From: Candidatus Hydrogenedentota bacterium
GTDB taxonomy: Bacteria > Hydrogenedentota > Hydrogenedentia > Hydrogenedentales > SLHB01
Assembly (NCBI GenBank): GCA_013359265.1
Contig: JABWCD010000022.1
Location: 62,001 to 126,000, forward strand
DNA length: 64,000 nucleotides
Direction: 5' to 3'
The translations under genes and the position numbers were made by a program. Under the pieces are notes generated by a model that saw nothing but the letters and a program-made list of their open reading frames with translations, searched no databases and was not told the origin of the DNA. Positions 8,983 through 16,367 of the stretch are shown in pieces. The number at the start of each line of letters is the position of its first letter. The stretch's first letter is position 1.

Positions 8983-10098
8983 ATGGGCTTTTTTCGACGA
9001 ATTTCCGACCTAATAACGCCACCGCCATCGCAATCGGATTCGGCTCGGCATGAGACACCTGTGCCGGAGGAGCCGGATGTTGACGCGAAGGCGGCGTCCC
9101 AGCTTGTGCCGGAGTTGCAGAAGCTAATCGAAGCGGGCGACATGAACAGCCCCGACGCGATGCTCTCGATTGCGGAGTTGAAACGCATCGGCGGAGTGAT
9201 GGGCCTGTATGTCGCCGCGGCGAAGATGCGGATTTATCTCGACGCGAAACGGACGGACGGTCAGGTCATCCACAAGGACCGTGGGTATGTGCTTGCGGCG
9301 GATTTTATTTTCCAGCACGTAACACGCGAACTGAACGGCATCGACACGGAAGGGCGCGAGATCGGCCCGAACATCTTCCGCAGCTACTGCAACGAACTGG
9401 TGGCATGCCTTGTCAGCGGGAAAAACGTGCGGCGCGCGGTGGAAGTGCCGATGATCCTGATAGACAATCTGCTTGATCGGGCGCTTTCCGCGGCCGAGCA
9501 CCGCGACACCTACTTGAGTTTGATTCTCCAGGCGCTGGACAGCGCGTACGCGCAAGTGCTCACGAAATACGAAGCGGACCAGCGGGAGCGCGCGCGGCGC
9601 CGGCAGGAGCGCAAGACGGAAAGCGGATCGAAGAGCGGCAGCAGCACGGCAATCGAGGACCCGGCGCACACGTTCGATGGGGACACGGTCGAGTACACGA
9701 AGGAAATGGGCGAACGTATCAGTGGGTTCGTGAAGTCGTTTGGCGTGTGTACAGCGGTGCCGGTGCCTCACGTCGGGGCGGTGCCTCCCGATGCGGCGAT
9801 CGCACAACGGTGCCTGACTTTCCTGCACCAAGTGGCGCCCTTGGCGGAAAAGGCCGGATACTACGGTTTGATCGCGACGGTGTCCCAACGAATTGCGGGC
9901 GCGTTGTCGGTCACGCAACCGGATCGGCAGGCGGAGTTCTGGGCACGGGCCGCGATGGCGAACGAGTTACAGGCCGACCGCGAGGCGAAACTGTTGCTGT
10001 TTAAGTTGAGCAAGCGCCGTTACAAGTTGGCACAAGAATTCTATATGAAAGCGGGAGATACGCCGCGGGCCGCGGCCGTCGGCCAGAAGATGGGTTGA
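8983..10098 (+). CDS. Uncharacterised helical protein
   Basis: I do not recognise this 371-residue protein. It has no signal peptide and no membrane segment. The sequence is largely alpha-helical, with a proline-rich N-terminus (residues 12-35). A lysine/arginine- and serine-rich hinge at about 200-225 (Arg-Arg-Arg-Gln-Glu-Arg-Lys, then Ser-Gly-Ser-Lys-Ser-Gly-Ser-Ser) divides it into two helical halves. The C-terminal 60 residues (Ala-Asn-Glu-Leu-Gln-Ala-Asp-Arg through Ala-Gly-Asp) look like TPR-like or spectrin-like helices. Codon use and GC match the neighbours. It stands alone, with a candidate promoter upstream and 129 bases before the next gene, which is also unknown. No function is proposed. 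Confidence 0.8.
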   Translation: MGFFRRISDLITPPPSQSDSARHETPVPEEPDVDAKAASQLVPELQKLIEAGDMNSPDAMLSIAELKRIGGVMGLYVAAAKMRIYLDAKRTDGQVIHKDRGYVLAADFIFQHVTRELNGIDTEGREIGPNIFRSYCNELVACLVSGKNVRRAVEVPMILIDNLLDRALSAAEHRDTYLSLILQALDSAYAQVLTKYEADQRERARRRQERKTESGSKSGSSTAIEDPAHTFDGDTVEYTKEMGERISGFVKSFGVCTAVPVPHVGAVPPDAAIAQRCLTFLHQVAPLAEKAGYYGLIATVSQRIAGALSVTQPDRQAEFWARAAMANELQADREAKLLLFKLSKRRYKLAQEFYMKAGDTPRAAAVGQKMG

Positions 10099-10227
10099 GG
10101 ACGAAGGGGTTCCGGCAACCCGGCCCCTGCGGCTCTCGAGCAGTGTTGTCGCGCGGGGATGCTACATTGAACGGAAGTTCGTGACGCGAGTTTTCACCCG
10201 GCGGCATGCGTGTAGTACGATCCGGGA

Positions 10228-10929
10228 ATGCAATCCGAAGACCGCCCAATTCATTTCTCGTCCGAATTGATCCACGCTCCGCACAAGCACGCGCTGCCGC
10301 CGCTCCAGAAGCTGTACTACGAACTTTCCCAGACGAAGCACGCGAACTACCTGAGCAGCGATTTCAGCCCCACCGGCCCACCGCGATTCTTTACCAAGCG
10401 CGGGCGCAAGACACAATCCACGGCGGTGTTCCTGCCGGATCGCGTTCTGGTGGCGGAGGAGTGGGTAGACGTTCCGTTCGCGCAGTTCCTGGAGCGGCTG
10501 GACGCGGTCGCCGAGCTTGCCTCGCGCGAACTTGGAATCCCGTCGTTCGTTGCCCACGCGGTCACGATTCGCACGACCTTTGCGTTGACGCACTTTTCCG
10601 ATGCGCGCGTGTTCGTGTTTGAACAGATGTGCGGGCTCGAGGGCAAAATCGGGCCGCATCTGGGCCGGCCAATTGCCGTGGGCGGATTGCGGTTTGTGAT
10701 GCCGGAGACGCCGGACCACCCGGGAACGTTGCACACGACGATCGAGTCCTACCGGTACAGCCAGAACGAAATCTTCGTCGAGGTAAAGGGCGTATTTGCG
10801 CGCGAGCCGATCGCGGCGGGCGAATTACGGCCGCTTCGCGAGAATTGCAGGTTGGTCCGGGATTTCATTAGCGGGCACATTTATCCCTATCTCGATCAGT
10901 TCGACGTGCCGGTGGAAGACGCGCGCTGA
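10228..10929 (+). CDS. Uncharacterised protein
   Basis: I do not recognise this 233-residue protein. It lacks a signal peptide and TM segments and reads as a compact alpha/beta protein. Distinctive stretches are His-Ala-Pro-His-Lys-His at 16-21, a Pro-Pro-Arg-Phe-Phe-Thr-Lys-Arg-Gly motif near 50-60, and a run of beta-strand-like segments ending in His-Thr-Thr-Ile-Glu-Ser-Tyr at about 165-175. The ATG at 10228 follows GGGA. Coding character is good (third-position GC bias in frame), and no competing frame has comparable protein-like composition. It sits between the helical unknown and a glycosyltransferase, all on the plus strand; a functional link cannot be shown. Confidence 0.75.
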   Translation: MQSEDRPIHFSSELIHAPHKHALPPLQKLYYELSQTKHANYLSSDFSPTGPPRFFTKRGRKTQSTAVFLPDRVLVAEEWVDVPFAQFLERLDAVAELASRELGIPSFVAHAVTIRTTFALTHFSDARVFVFEQMCGLEGKIGPHLGRPIAVGGLRFVMPETPDHPGTLHTTIESYRYSQNEIFVEVKGVFAREPIAAGELRPLRENCRLVRDFISGHIYPYLDQFDVPVEDAR

Positions 10930-11033
10930 CGCGGTTGCGGCGTCATGATTTCAACGCCAACGGCTTACACGTGAGCATTTCTCACCGCACCGAAGCATTT
11001 TACATCCACTGCGACGTCGTGGGGCGGTAAGAA

Positions 11034-12032
11034 ATGCTGGTTAGTGTAGTTTTGCCCTTTCGCAATGCGGTGGAAACCCTTCGCACCGCCATCGAATCGA
11101 TTCAATCGCAAACATTCGCCGATTGGGAACTGCTTCTGTACGACGACGGTTCGGACGACGGTTCTACGGCGATCGCGGCGGAATGCTCGAATACCGATTC
11201 GCGCATTCGGATTGTCGGCCATGAGCGCGTCGGCATCGTTGCCGCGTTGCAGCACGCTTGCGAATCGGCGCGCGGCGCCTATATCGCGCGGATGGATGCG
11301 GACGACATTTCGCACGCTGCGCGGTTCGAGCGGCAGTTGAGTCTAATGCGGCAAGACGAATCGATCGCGTTATGCGGGTGCCTTGTGCGCGCGACGGGCG
11401 CCGACTTGGGCGAGGGCGGGCGGCGGTACCACGAGTGGATCAATTCGATTGTCGAACACGATGCAATCTCGCGCGAGATATTTGTGGAGTGTCCGTTGGC
11501 GCACCCGACATTTTTTCTGCGGCGCAGCGCGTTCGAGCGTATTGGCGGGTACAAGGACCGGGGATGGGCGGAAGACTACGATCTGGTGCTGCGCCTGTGG
11601 CAAGCGGGGGAGCGATTCGCGAAAATCCCCGAGGTCTTGCTGGATTGGCGTAACGCGCCGGACAGACTCTCGCAGACCGATTCGCGGTATTCGCCCGGAC
11701 AGTTTCAAAAACTGAAGCAGCATTTTCTCGAGGTGTCCGAACTCGCGTCGTTGGGGTCGCGCGCGTTCGTGCAATGGGGCGCGGGAGAAGTGGGCAAGCG
11801 CTGGTTGCGCGCGTGGGACACGGTCCGGCCGAGCGCAGTTGTCGATATTCACCCGAGGAAGATCGGCACGCGTATTCATGGGTATCCGGTAATTGCCCCG
11901 GAGGGCCTTCCACCATCGCGATCGGCGTATGTGCTCGTTGCGGTGGGCGCGCCGGGCGCGCGGGAAGAAATACGAGGCTGGTTTGCGCCGCGCGGGTACG
12001 AAGAATCGCGCGATTACCGGTTCATTGCTTGA
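11034..12032 (+). CDS. Family 2 glycosyltransferase with extra C-terminal nucleotide-binding-like domain
   Basis: The 332-residue protein opens with the GT-A fold of family 2: Val-Ser-Val-Val-Leu-Pro-Phe-Arg-Asn at 3-11, Tyr-Asp-Asp-Gly-Ser-Asp-Asp-Gly-Ser near 38-46, and the metal-binding Met-Asp-Ala-Asp-Asp near 86-90. It should transfer a sugar from an NDP-sugar to a glycan or lipid acceptor in the cytoplasm; no TM segments are present. After about residue 240 there is a second domain beginning Val-Gln-Trp-Gly-Ala-Gly-Glu-Val-Gly-Lys, then Val-Val-Asp-Ile-His-Pro-Arg-Lys-Ile-Gly, and ending in Val-Leu-Val-Ala-Val-Gly-Ala-Pro-Gly-Ala. This resembles a small Rossmann half-domain found at the end of some family 2 enzymes. 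Donor and acceptor are unknown. Confidence 0.85.
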   Translation: MLVSVVLPFRNAVETLRTAIESIQSQTFADWELLLYDDGSDDGSTAIAAECSNTDSRIRIVGHERVGIVAALQHACESARGAYIARMDADDISHAARFERQLSLMRQDESIALCGCLVRATGADLGEGGRRYHEWINSIVEHDAISREIFVECPLAHPTFFLRRSAFERIGGYKDRGWAEDYDLVLRLWQAGERFAKIPEVLLDWRNAPDRLSQTDSRYSPGQFQKLKQHFLEVSELASLGSRAFVQWGAGEVGKRWLRAWDTVRPSAVVDIHPRKIGTRIHGYPVIAPEGLPPSRSAYVLVAVGAPGAREEIRGWFAPRGYEESRDYRFIA

Positions 12033-12110
12033 TGCCGGGGGGCAAAGGACGAAAAGGACGGTATGCACCTGACGGAACAAAACGTATTCGGTGTCGTGCA
12101 GCCCGAACGT

Positions 12111-12833
12111 CTACTGACCGTTGGCTGGCGCCGAGTCTCCGGCGCTTGGCGCGGCATCCGGCCCGTCCGTGATGGCGGGTAACATTTCGGCCTCGGGTGC
12201 GGCCTGCGGCTGATGACCGCCGCCGGCATCCTGCATCAGCTTTGCGCCTTCCTTGTAGCCTTGTTCGCGGTGTTCCCGTGCGAAACTCTTGATGCTGAGC
12301 TTTTGTCCGCTTTCGCCGGCCTGCAAATTGGAATCGGCCATGCTATAGAAGAATTTCTGTTTGGGCCCTTCATGAAGGCTTAGACCACCCGTGACGAGGA
12401 CCGGCTCCGGGGCCATCTGCACGACTTCGCCTTCCGTCATGCGCACGAGCATGACGTCACGTACCGGCGGCATCTGGCAGAAGTAGCATTCTATCGGGAG
12501 CGGCAGGAGCATGAAGTGGGTCGCGTCCTTGAACTGATCAATCGGTGTCATGAACCCCATGAGATTCGAGGAACGTCCTTGCTTGGCCCACTTGACGAGT
12601 TCCGGATCGAAACGGGGACCACTCGACAGGCTGCCTTTTGTCTTTCGCAACAACTCCCAATCGAGCAGTTCCATACCGGATGCTTTGCGTTGGTGCTCGA
12701 CGCCGCGGCGGATGCGGTCGTATTTCGTCTTGAGGCTGTCCAGCCGATAGTAGATGTTCAGTCCGACTACACCGGCGAGGATGACGATAATGCCCGCGAT
12801 GGTGCCCAGGTCCCGTACTACGCGCGTTCTCAC
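12111..12833 (-). CDS. DUF3299-family membrane-anchored protein (ZrgD-like)
   Basis: This 240-residue protein has one N-terminal TM helix (about residues 10-28). It is followed by a coiled region and a soluble domain with Gly-Phe-Met-Thr-Pro, His-Phe-Met-Leu-Leu-Pro-Leu-Pro and Glu-Cys-Tyr-Phe-Cys-Gln at about 93-120. This is the core pattern of the DUF3299 family. The C-terminus is an Ala/Pro/Gly-rich tail. It lies 50 bases downstream of an FtsX-like permease and its ATPase on the same strand. DUF3299 proteins accompany such permease-ATPase pairs in the zrg genes of Vibrio, which are linked to zinc, so a metal-related role is inferred from context. The two Cys of the CxxC-like motif could bind metal. 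The start is GTG. Confidence 0.72.
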   Translation of the reverse strand: MRTRVVRDLGTIAGIIVILAGVVGLNIYYRLDSLKTKYDRIRRGVEHQRKASGMELLDWELLRKTKGSLSSGPRFDPELVKWAKQGRSSNLMGFMTPIDQFKDATHFMLLPLPIECYFCQMPPVRDVMLVRMTEGEVVQMAPEPVLVTGGLSLHEGPKQKFFYSMADSNLQAGESGQKLSIKSFAREHREQGYKEGAKLMQDAGGGHQPQAAPEAEMLPAITDGPDAAPSAGDSAPANGQ

Positions 12834-12883
12834 GAAACTGACTCCTTACACCCGAAAACGGCTGATATTGTAACATAATTCCA

Positions 12884-14245
12884 TCATAATTCGGCCAAGT
12901 CGCGGGCCACATCGGTCCGGTAGGCCTGCCACGCGGGGAGAATTCCCGCGATCATGCCCATGATGAGAATCGCCGAATAGGCGGAGATCATGTCCGGCGA
13001 GGGGCTGAAGATCGAGACCTTAAACCCGATCCGCTGGACGAGGTACGCCCCGATAGTCCAGGTCAGGGCGAGACCGGCGGCGTAGCCTGAGCCGATTCCC
13101 AGGAGCGTGACCCAAAAGGCCTCGATCAGCACCGCGCCAAATACCTCGCCTGAAGACGCGCCGAGCGCACGCATGATGGCGAGGTCGCGTTTGCGTTGGA
13201 TGATGGAGAGGTAGAGGCCGATCAGGATCGAAATCGAACTGATGACGATTACGAGGAATCCGATGTAGAGCATGACCTGGCGCGCGGTGCCGAGGAGCTG
13301 GTTGTACAGCGTCTGAATTTCAATAACGGGAACGGCTGCTACCGCGTTGGGATACTCTTCGATGATGCGCTGTTTGAACTCGTATCGCTCGGCCGGGCTG
13401 TCAAGTACGAGAAGGACGGCGGTCAGTTTTTCGCGTGGGTCGAAGTGATCGTGGTCTTCTTCGTCTTCGGGATGCTCCTCCGCGTCATGATCTTCGTGTT
13501 GGGCGTCTTCGCCGGCGTGCTCGTTATTCACTTCATCGCCGGTGTCGGACTCGATATCCACGCCGGTGAGGCTGGGCGTTCCGTATTCGTGTTCGTGCAC
13601 GTCGTAGATCGAGCGGTAGTCCACGAAGATGGCGCGGTCGTTCGGCGTACCGGACGGTTTGAGAATCCCGATGACCGTGAAGGGCGAGTCCTCGTGGTGT
13701 TCTTCCATGCCTTCGTAGACATACATTCCGTGTGTGCTGGCGAATTGATCGCCAACGCGCAGTCCGGTCTCCTGCGCGACGGTGTGGCCGAGGACGGCTT
13801 CGAGCGGTTTCGTGAAGTAATCGCCGTCCGCCAAGTCGAAGGTGCCGCGCCGATCGCCGGTGACGCTGTCGCGCCATTCGTATGCGAGCATTTCGCGGAT
13901 TGTGCCTACGATTCGGTGGCCTTTGTAGGAATCACCCATTGTGATTGGGAACGCGGCCGCTACGGACGGTTCCTCTTTGAGCGACTCGTAGTATTTCGAG
14001 GGCATCACGCCGGCGGGCATGCCGATGTAATACAGGGTGCTGAGCACGAGTTGCTGTGTGCTGCCCTTCGCGCCGACGGCGATGTCGAATGCCTGGCCCT
14101 CTTGCACAAAGCGCCGCTCGACTTCGTAGCTTAACAGCAGCACCGACGTGATAAGGCCGACGCCAAGCGCGACCGAGAGAATGGTGAGGAACGTCGTGAG
14201 TTTTCGGTTCCAGAGATAGTTCCATGCAATGTGCCAAAGCGTCAT
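12884..14245 (-). CDS. FtsX-like ABC permease with His/acid-rich periplasmic insertion (ZrgB-like)
   Basis: The 453-residue protein has the MacB/LolC/FtsX layout: TM helix at about 17-40, a large periplasmic domain to about 325, then three TM helices (about 328-350, 372-398 and 424-440). The cytoplasmic Gln-Arg-Lys-Arg-Asp-Leu-Ala-Ile-Met-Arg-Ala-Leu-Gly-Ala motif (350-363) contacts the ATPase. In the periplasmic domain a stretch at 242-267 contains six His among Asp and Glu (positions 13445-13522). Two smaller His/Glu clusters lie at 178-188 and 214-222. Such runs bind zinc or copper. The ATG at 14243-14245 overlaps the ATPase stop in an ATGA, which is why I prefer it to the much longer upstream reading. 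Together with DUF3299 it forms a zrg-like cassette. Confidence 0.85.
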   Translation of the reverse strand: MTLWHIAWNYLWNRKLTTFLTILSVALGVGLITSVLLLSYEVERRFVQEGQAFDIAVGAKGSTQQLVLSTLYYIGMPAGVMPSKYYESLKEEPSVAAAFPITMGDSYKGHRIVGTIREMLAYEWRDSVTGDRRGTFDLADGDYFTKPLEAVLGHTVAQETGLRVGDQFASTHGMYVYEGMEEHHEDSPFTVIGILKPSGTPNDRAIFVDYRSIYDVHEHEYGTPSLTGVDIESDTGDEVNNEHAGEDAQHEDHDAEEHPEDEEDHDHFDPREKLTAVLLVLDSPAERYEFKQRIIEEYPNAVAAVPVIEIQTLYNQLLGTARQVMLYIGFLVIVISSISILIGLYLSIIQRKRDLAIMRALGASSGEVFGAVLIEAFWVTLLGIGSGYAAGLALTWTIGAYLVQRIGFKVSIFSPSPDMISAYSAILIMGMIAGILPAWQAYRTDVARDLAEL

Positions 14246-14844
14246 TGGGCAGTCTCGCGCGCGAGTCCGGTGCAGTCGAACCGGTTGGGGAGGTGCTCGG
14301 CAATCTTCTGGTCGTGCGTGACGAGCAGCAGCGTCACTTTGTTTTCGCCGCACAATTCGAGCAGGAGGTCCATCACGCCGGCGGCAAGGGCGCGGGCGAT
14401 GGCGACGCGCTGGCGTTCGCCGACGCTCATGGTGCCCGGCCGCGCATGAAGCCGGTGGCCGAGGCCAACGCGTTCGAGCAGGTGCGTAGCGTGTTCGCGC
14501 CATTCGCGCGCGGGCCGGGTGTCGCTGAAGCGCATGCCGAGCATGACGTTTTGCAGTGCCGTAAACGGCCCAAGCAGGTTGAACGTCTGGAACACGAAGC
14601 CAAACCGCTCGCCACGGAGCCGGTCGAGTTGGCCGCTGCGCAGGCCCTGTGTTTCGATACCGTCAATCTTTATGACGCCCGAACTCGGGCGAAGCAAACC
14701 GCTTATGAGGTTGAGCATGGTGCTCTTGCCGCAGCCGCTCGGCCCCCACAAGGCGATCTGCGATGCCTCGGGCGCGTGAAATTCCTCGCAGTAAAACTCG
14801 ACCCCGGGGCCGAGTTTGCGGCGGACTTTATCCAGAACGACCAC
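14242..14844 (-). CDS. ABC transporter ATP-binding protein lacking Walker B (ZrgC/LolD-like), possibly broken
   Basis: The 200-residue protein has Walker A Gly-Pro-Ser-Gly-Cys-Gly-Lys-Ser-Thr at 34-42, a Q-loop Gln near 86, an ABC signature reading Met-Ser-Val-Gly-Glu-Arg-Gln-Arg at 139-146, and an H-loop His at 177. Between Ala-Arg-Ala-Leu-Ala-Ala (residues 150-155) and Val-Met-Asp-Leu-Leu-Leu-Glu (157 on) the family normally has about 20 further residues holding Walker B, the catalytic Glu and the D-loop. These are absent here, and the frame stays open across the junction near 14374-14386. Without them ATP hydrolysis is not expected. The gene starts with GTG and overlaps the permease start by four bases. 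It is either a genuine in-frame deletion or an assembly error. Confidence 0.8.
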   Translation of the reverse strand: MVVLDKVRRKLGPGVEFYCEEFHAPEASQIALWGPSGCGKSTMLNLISGLLRPSSGVIKIDGIETQGLRSGQLDRLRGERFGFVFQTFNLLGPFTALQNVMLGMRFSDTRPAREWREHATHLLERVGLGHRLHARPGTMSVGERQRVAIARALAAGVMDLLLELCGENKVTLLLVTHDQKIAEHLPNRFDCTGLARETAQ

Positions 14845-15032
14845 CCTTTACAACTCCTTGTGACGCACGGATCAACAAACGCGAAAGCTTACGGATTAGA
14901 CGCGGCGGCTGTCAACCGCGGGGGTGTCCTCACGGTTGGACGAGACATGCGCCGATGCCCGGGCGAAGGTGCGGATAAGCGACTGTGCAGGTGGGTGTGG
15001 GGAGCAAACTGCATGCCATGGATAGGCTGCGG

Positions 15033-15374
15033 CTATGTGCCGCCACGAGGCCGCGTGAACGAGCAGAAATCGATTGGCTCCAAGGTGGCGAGGCCGTCCG
15101 CCAATGCAGGCCGGATTGCGTCCAAAAACTGCTTGACGTTCTCCTCCGCATCGGCTATTTCGACGACGATGGGCAAGTCGAGCGAGAGACGCAGCACCTT
15201 TGCGGTGTGAATGCGGTGGTGCGCGCCGAAGCCGGCGACACCGCGAACGGCGGTTGCGCCGGCGATACCGCGTTCACGGGCCTGTTCGATGATCCATTCG
15301 TAGAGCGCCATGCCGCCGTGCTTGTCGCTTTCGCCGAGGAAGATGCGGAGAAGGCAGCCGTGCTTGAATTCCAT
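15033..15374 (-). CDS. DUF190-family protein, CrcB partner
   Basis: The 113-residue protein begins Met-Glu-Phe-Lys-His-Gly-Cys and continues Leu-Arg-Ile-Phe-Leu-Gly-Glu-Ser-Asp. Lys-His-Gly-Gly-Met-Ala-Leu-Tyr-Glu-Trp-Ile and Ala-Gly-Ala-Thr-Ala-Val-Arg-Gly follow, then a ferredoxin-like beta-alpha-beta pattern typical of DUF190. DUF190 proteins are recurrent neighbours of the fluoride channel CrcB/FluC, which is exactly upstream here with a 10-base gap. Their structure resembles PII-type regulators, so a regulatory role in fluoride efflux is plausible but unproven. The start at 15372-15374 is chosen over longer readings because those would run through crcB. It is the last gene of the MFS-tag-crcB-DUF190 run. 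Confidence 0.85.
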   Translation of the reverse strand: MEFKHGCLLRIFLGESDKHGGMALYEWIIEQARERGIAGATAVRGVAGFGAHHRIHTAKVLRLSLDLPIVVEIADAEENVKQFLDAIRPALADGLATLEPIDFCSFTRPRGGT

Positions 15375-15384
15375 TTTCGCCTCC

Positions 15385-15771
15385 TTACGCGAACCGCGCC
15401 AGGGTGTAACCGGCCCAAACAGCGGCCAGGCCGAACACAACCTGCGCGCCGATATTAACGAGCGCCGCGGCGAATTCGCGATCGCGCGCGAGCGCGTACG
15501 TCTCGTAGCCGAAGGTGGAGAACGTAGTGAAACCGCCGAGCACACCGACGATGAGCAGGAGGCGCGCCTCGGGCTTGAGCACCTGCCGGAACTCCGCGAG
15601 GCCAAGTAGCAGGCCAATGAGGAAGCATCCGATTACGTTCACCGCGAAGGTGCCAACCGGCCGCCACGATTGACTCACGAGCGATTGCACCCAGCCGCTG
15701 ACCCAATAGCGAAATACGGAACCGGCGAATCCACCGATACCGACGAGCAATGCATTCGTGACGACTTGCAT
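15385..15771 (-). CDS. crcB: Fluoride ion channel CrcB/FluC
   Basis: This 128-residue protein has four hydrophobic helices. It carries the FluC signatures Gly-Gly-Phe-Ala-Gly-Ser-Val-Phe-Arg-Tyr near the N-terminus, Gly-Thr-Phe-Ala-Val-Asn-Val-Ile-Gly-Cys-Phe in helix 2, and Gly-Gly-Phe-Thr-Thr-Phe-Ser-Thr-Phe in helix 3. The last is the sodium- and fluoride-contacting segment. FluC is a dual-topology homodimer that lets fluoride leave the cell. The ATG at 15769-15771 gives a normal family length; upstream extension would add only non-conserved residues over the tag gene. The gene is sandwiched between tag and DUF190 on the same strand. I looked for a fluoride riboswitch upstream and found no room for one, because the gap to tag is only 10 bases. 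Confidence 0.95.
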   Translation of the reverse strand: MQVVTNALLVGIGGFAGSVFRYWVSGWVQSLVSQSWRPVGTFAVNVIGCFLIGLLLGLAEFRQVLKPEARLLLIVGVLGGFTTFSTFGYETYALARDREFAAALVNIGAQVVFGLAAVWAGYTLARFA

Positions 15772-15781
15772 GCGAATGCAC

Positions 15782-16357
15782 TCACTTGCGACGCGGCGAT
15801 TGCACTTGCCTGTATCGAAAACAGTCAACCGTATGGTCGTTGACCATACCGACGGCTTGCATAAAGGCGTAACAGATAGTGGTGCCCACAAACTTGAATC
15901 CCCGCTTTTTGAGGTCTTTGCTCATCGCGTCCGATTCCGGCGTATGGGCGGGTATGTCGCGCAGGGATTTCCACGCGTTTACCTTGGGTTTGCCGCCGGC
16001 AAATTGCCAGATGTATTTGTCGAACGAGCCGAATTCATCTTGGACTGCGAGGAAGGCTTTCGCGTTCAGCACTGAGGCCTCGATCTTTGCGCGGTTACGG
16101 ACGATGCCTTCGTTCTGGAGGAGCTTGGCTTTTTGGCGCGCGTCGTATCTCGCGACTTTCACGGGATCGAAGTTATCGTACGCAGCGCGGTAGTTTTCGC
16201 GCTTCTTCAATATGGTGGACCAGGACAAACCGGCCTGCGCGCCTTCGAGTATGAGGAACTCGAAGAGCGTCCGGTCGTCGTGCACGGGAACGCCCCATTC
16301 GGCGTCGTGGTACGCGATATCGAGTTCGAGCCGGGCCCATTCGCAGCGTTTCTTCAT
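15782..16357 (-). CDS. tag: DNA-3-methyladenine glycosylase I
   Basis: The 191-residue protein matches Tag: Arg-Cys-Glu-Trp-Ala at 3-7 (the Cys is a zinc ligand), Tyr-His-Asp-Ala-Glu-Trp-Gly-Val-Pro at about 17-25, and Asp-Asp-Arg-Thr-Leu-Phe-Glu-Phe-Leu-Ile-Leu-Glu-Gly-Ala-Gln-Ala-Gly-Leu-Ser-Trp. A C-terminal His-Cys pair (Asn-Asp-His-Thr-Val-Asp-Cys) completes the zinc site. The enzyme removes 3-methyladenine from alkylated DNA. The length is standard. The ATG at 16355-16357 directly precedes the conserved Lys-Lys-Arg-Cys. It lies 10 bases after the MFS gene stop and 10 before crcB, so all four genes here are probably one transcript, though a shared function is not obvious. Confidence 0.95.
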   Translation of the reverse strand: MKKRCEWARLELDIAYHDAEWGVPVHDDRTLFEFLILEGAQAGLSWSTILKKRENYRAAYDNFDPVKVARYDARQKAKLLQNEGIVRNRAKIEASVLNAKAFLAVQDEFGSFDKYIWQFAGGKPKVNAWKSLRDIPAHTPESDAMSKDLKKRGFKFVGTTICYAFMQAVGMVNDHTVDCFRYRQVQSPRRK

Positions 16358-16367
16358 GCCTGGAATC

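Noticed and set aside
15772-15781. Fluoride riboswitch before crcB
   Set aside because: Only 10 bases separate the tag stop from the crcB start; no room for the aptamer, and none was seen before the MFS gene.
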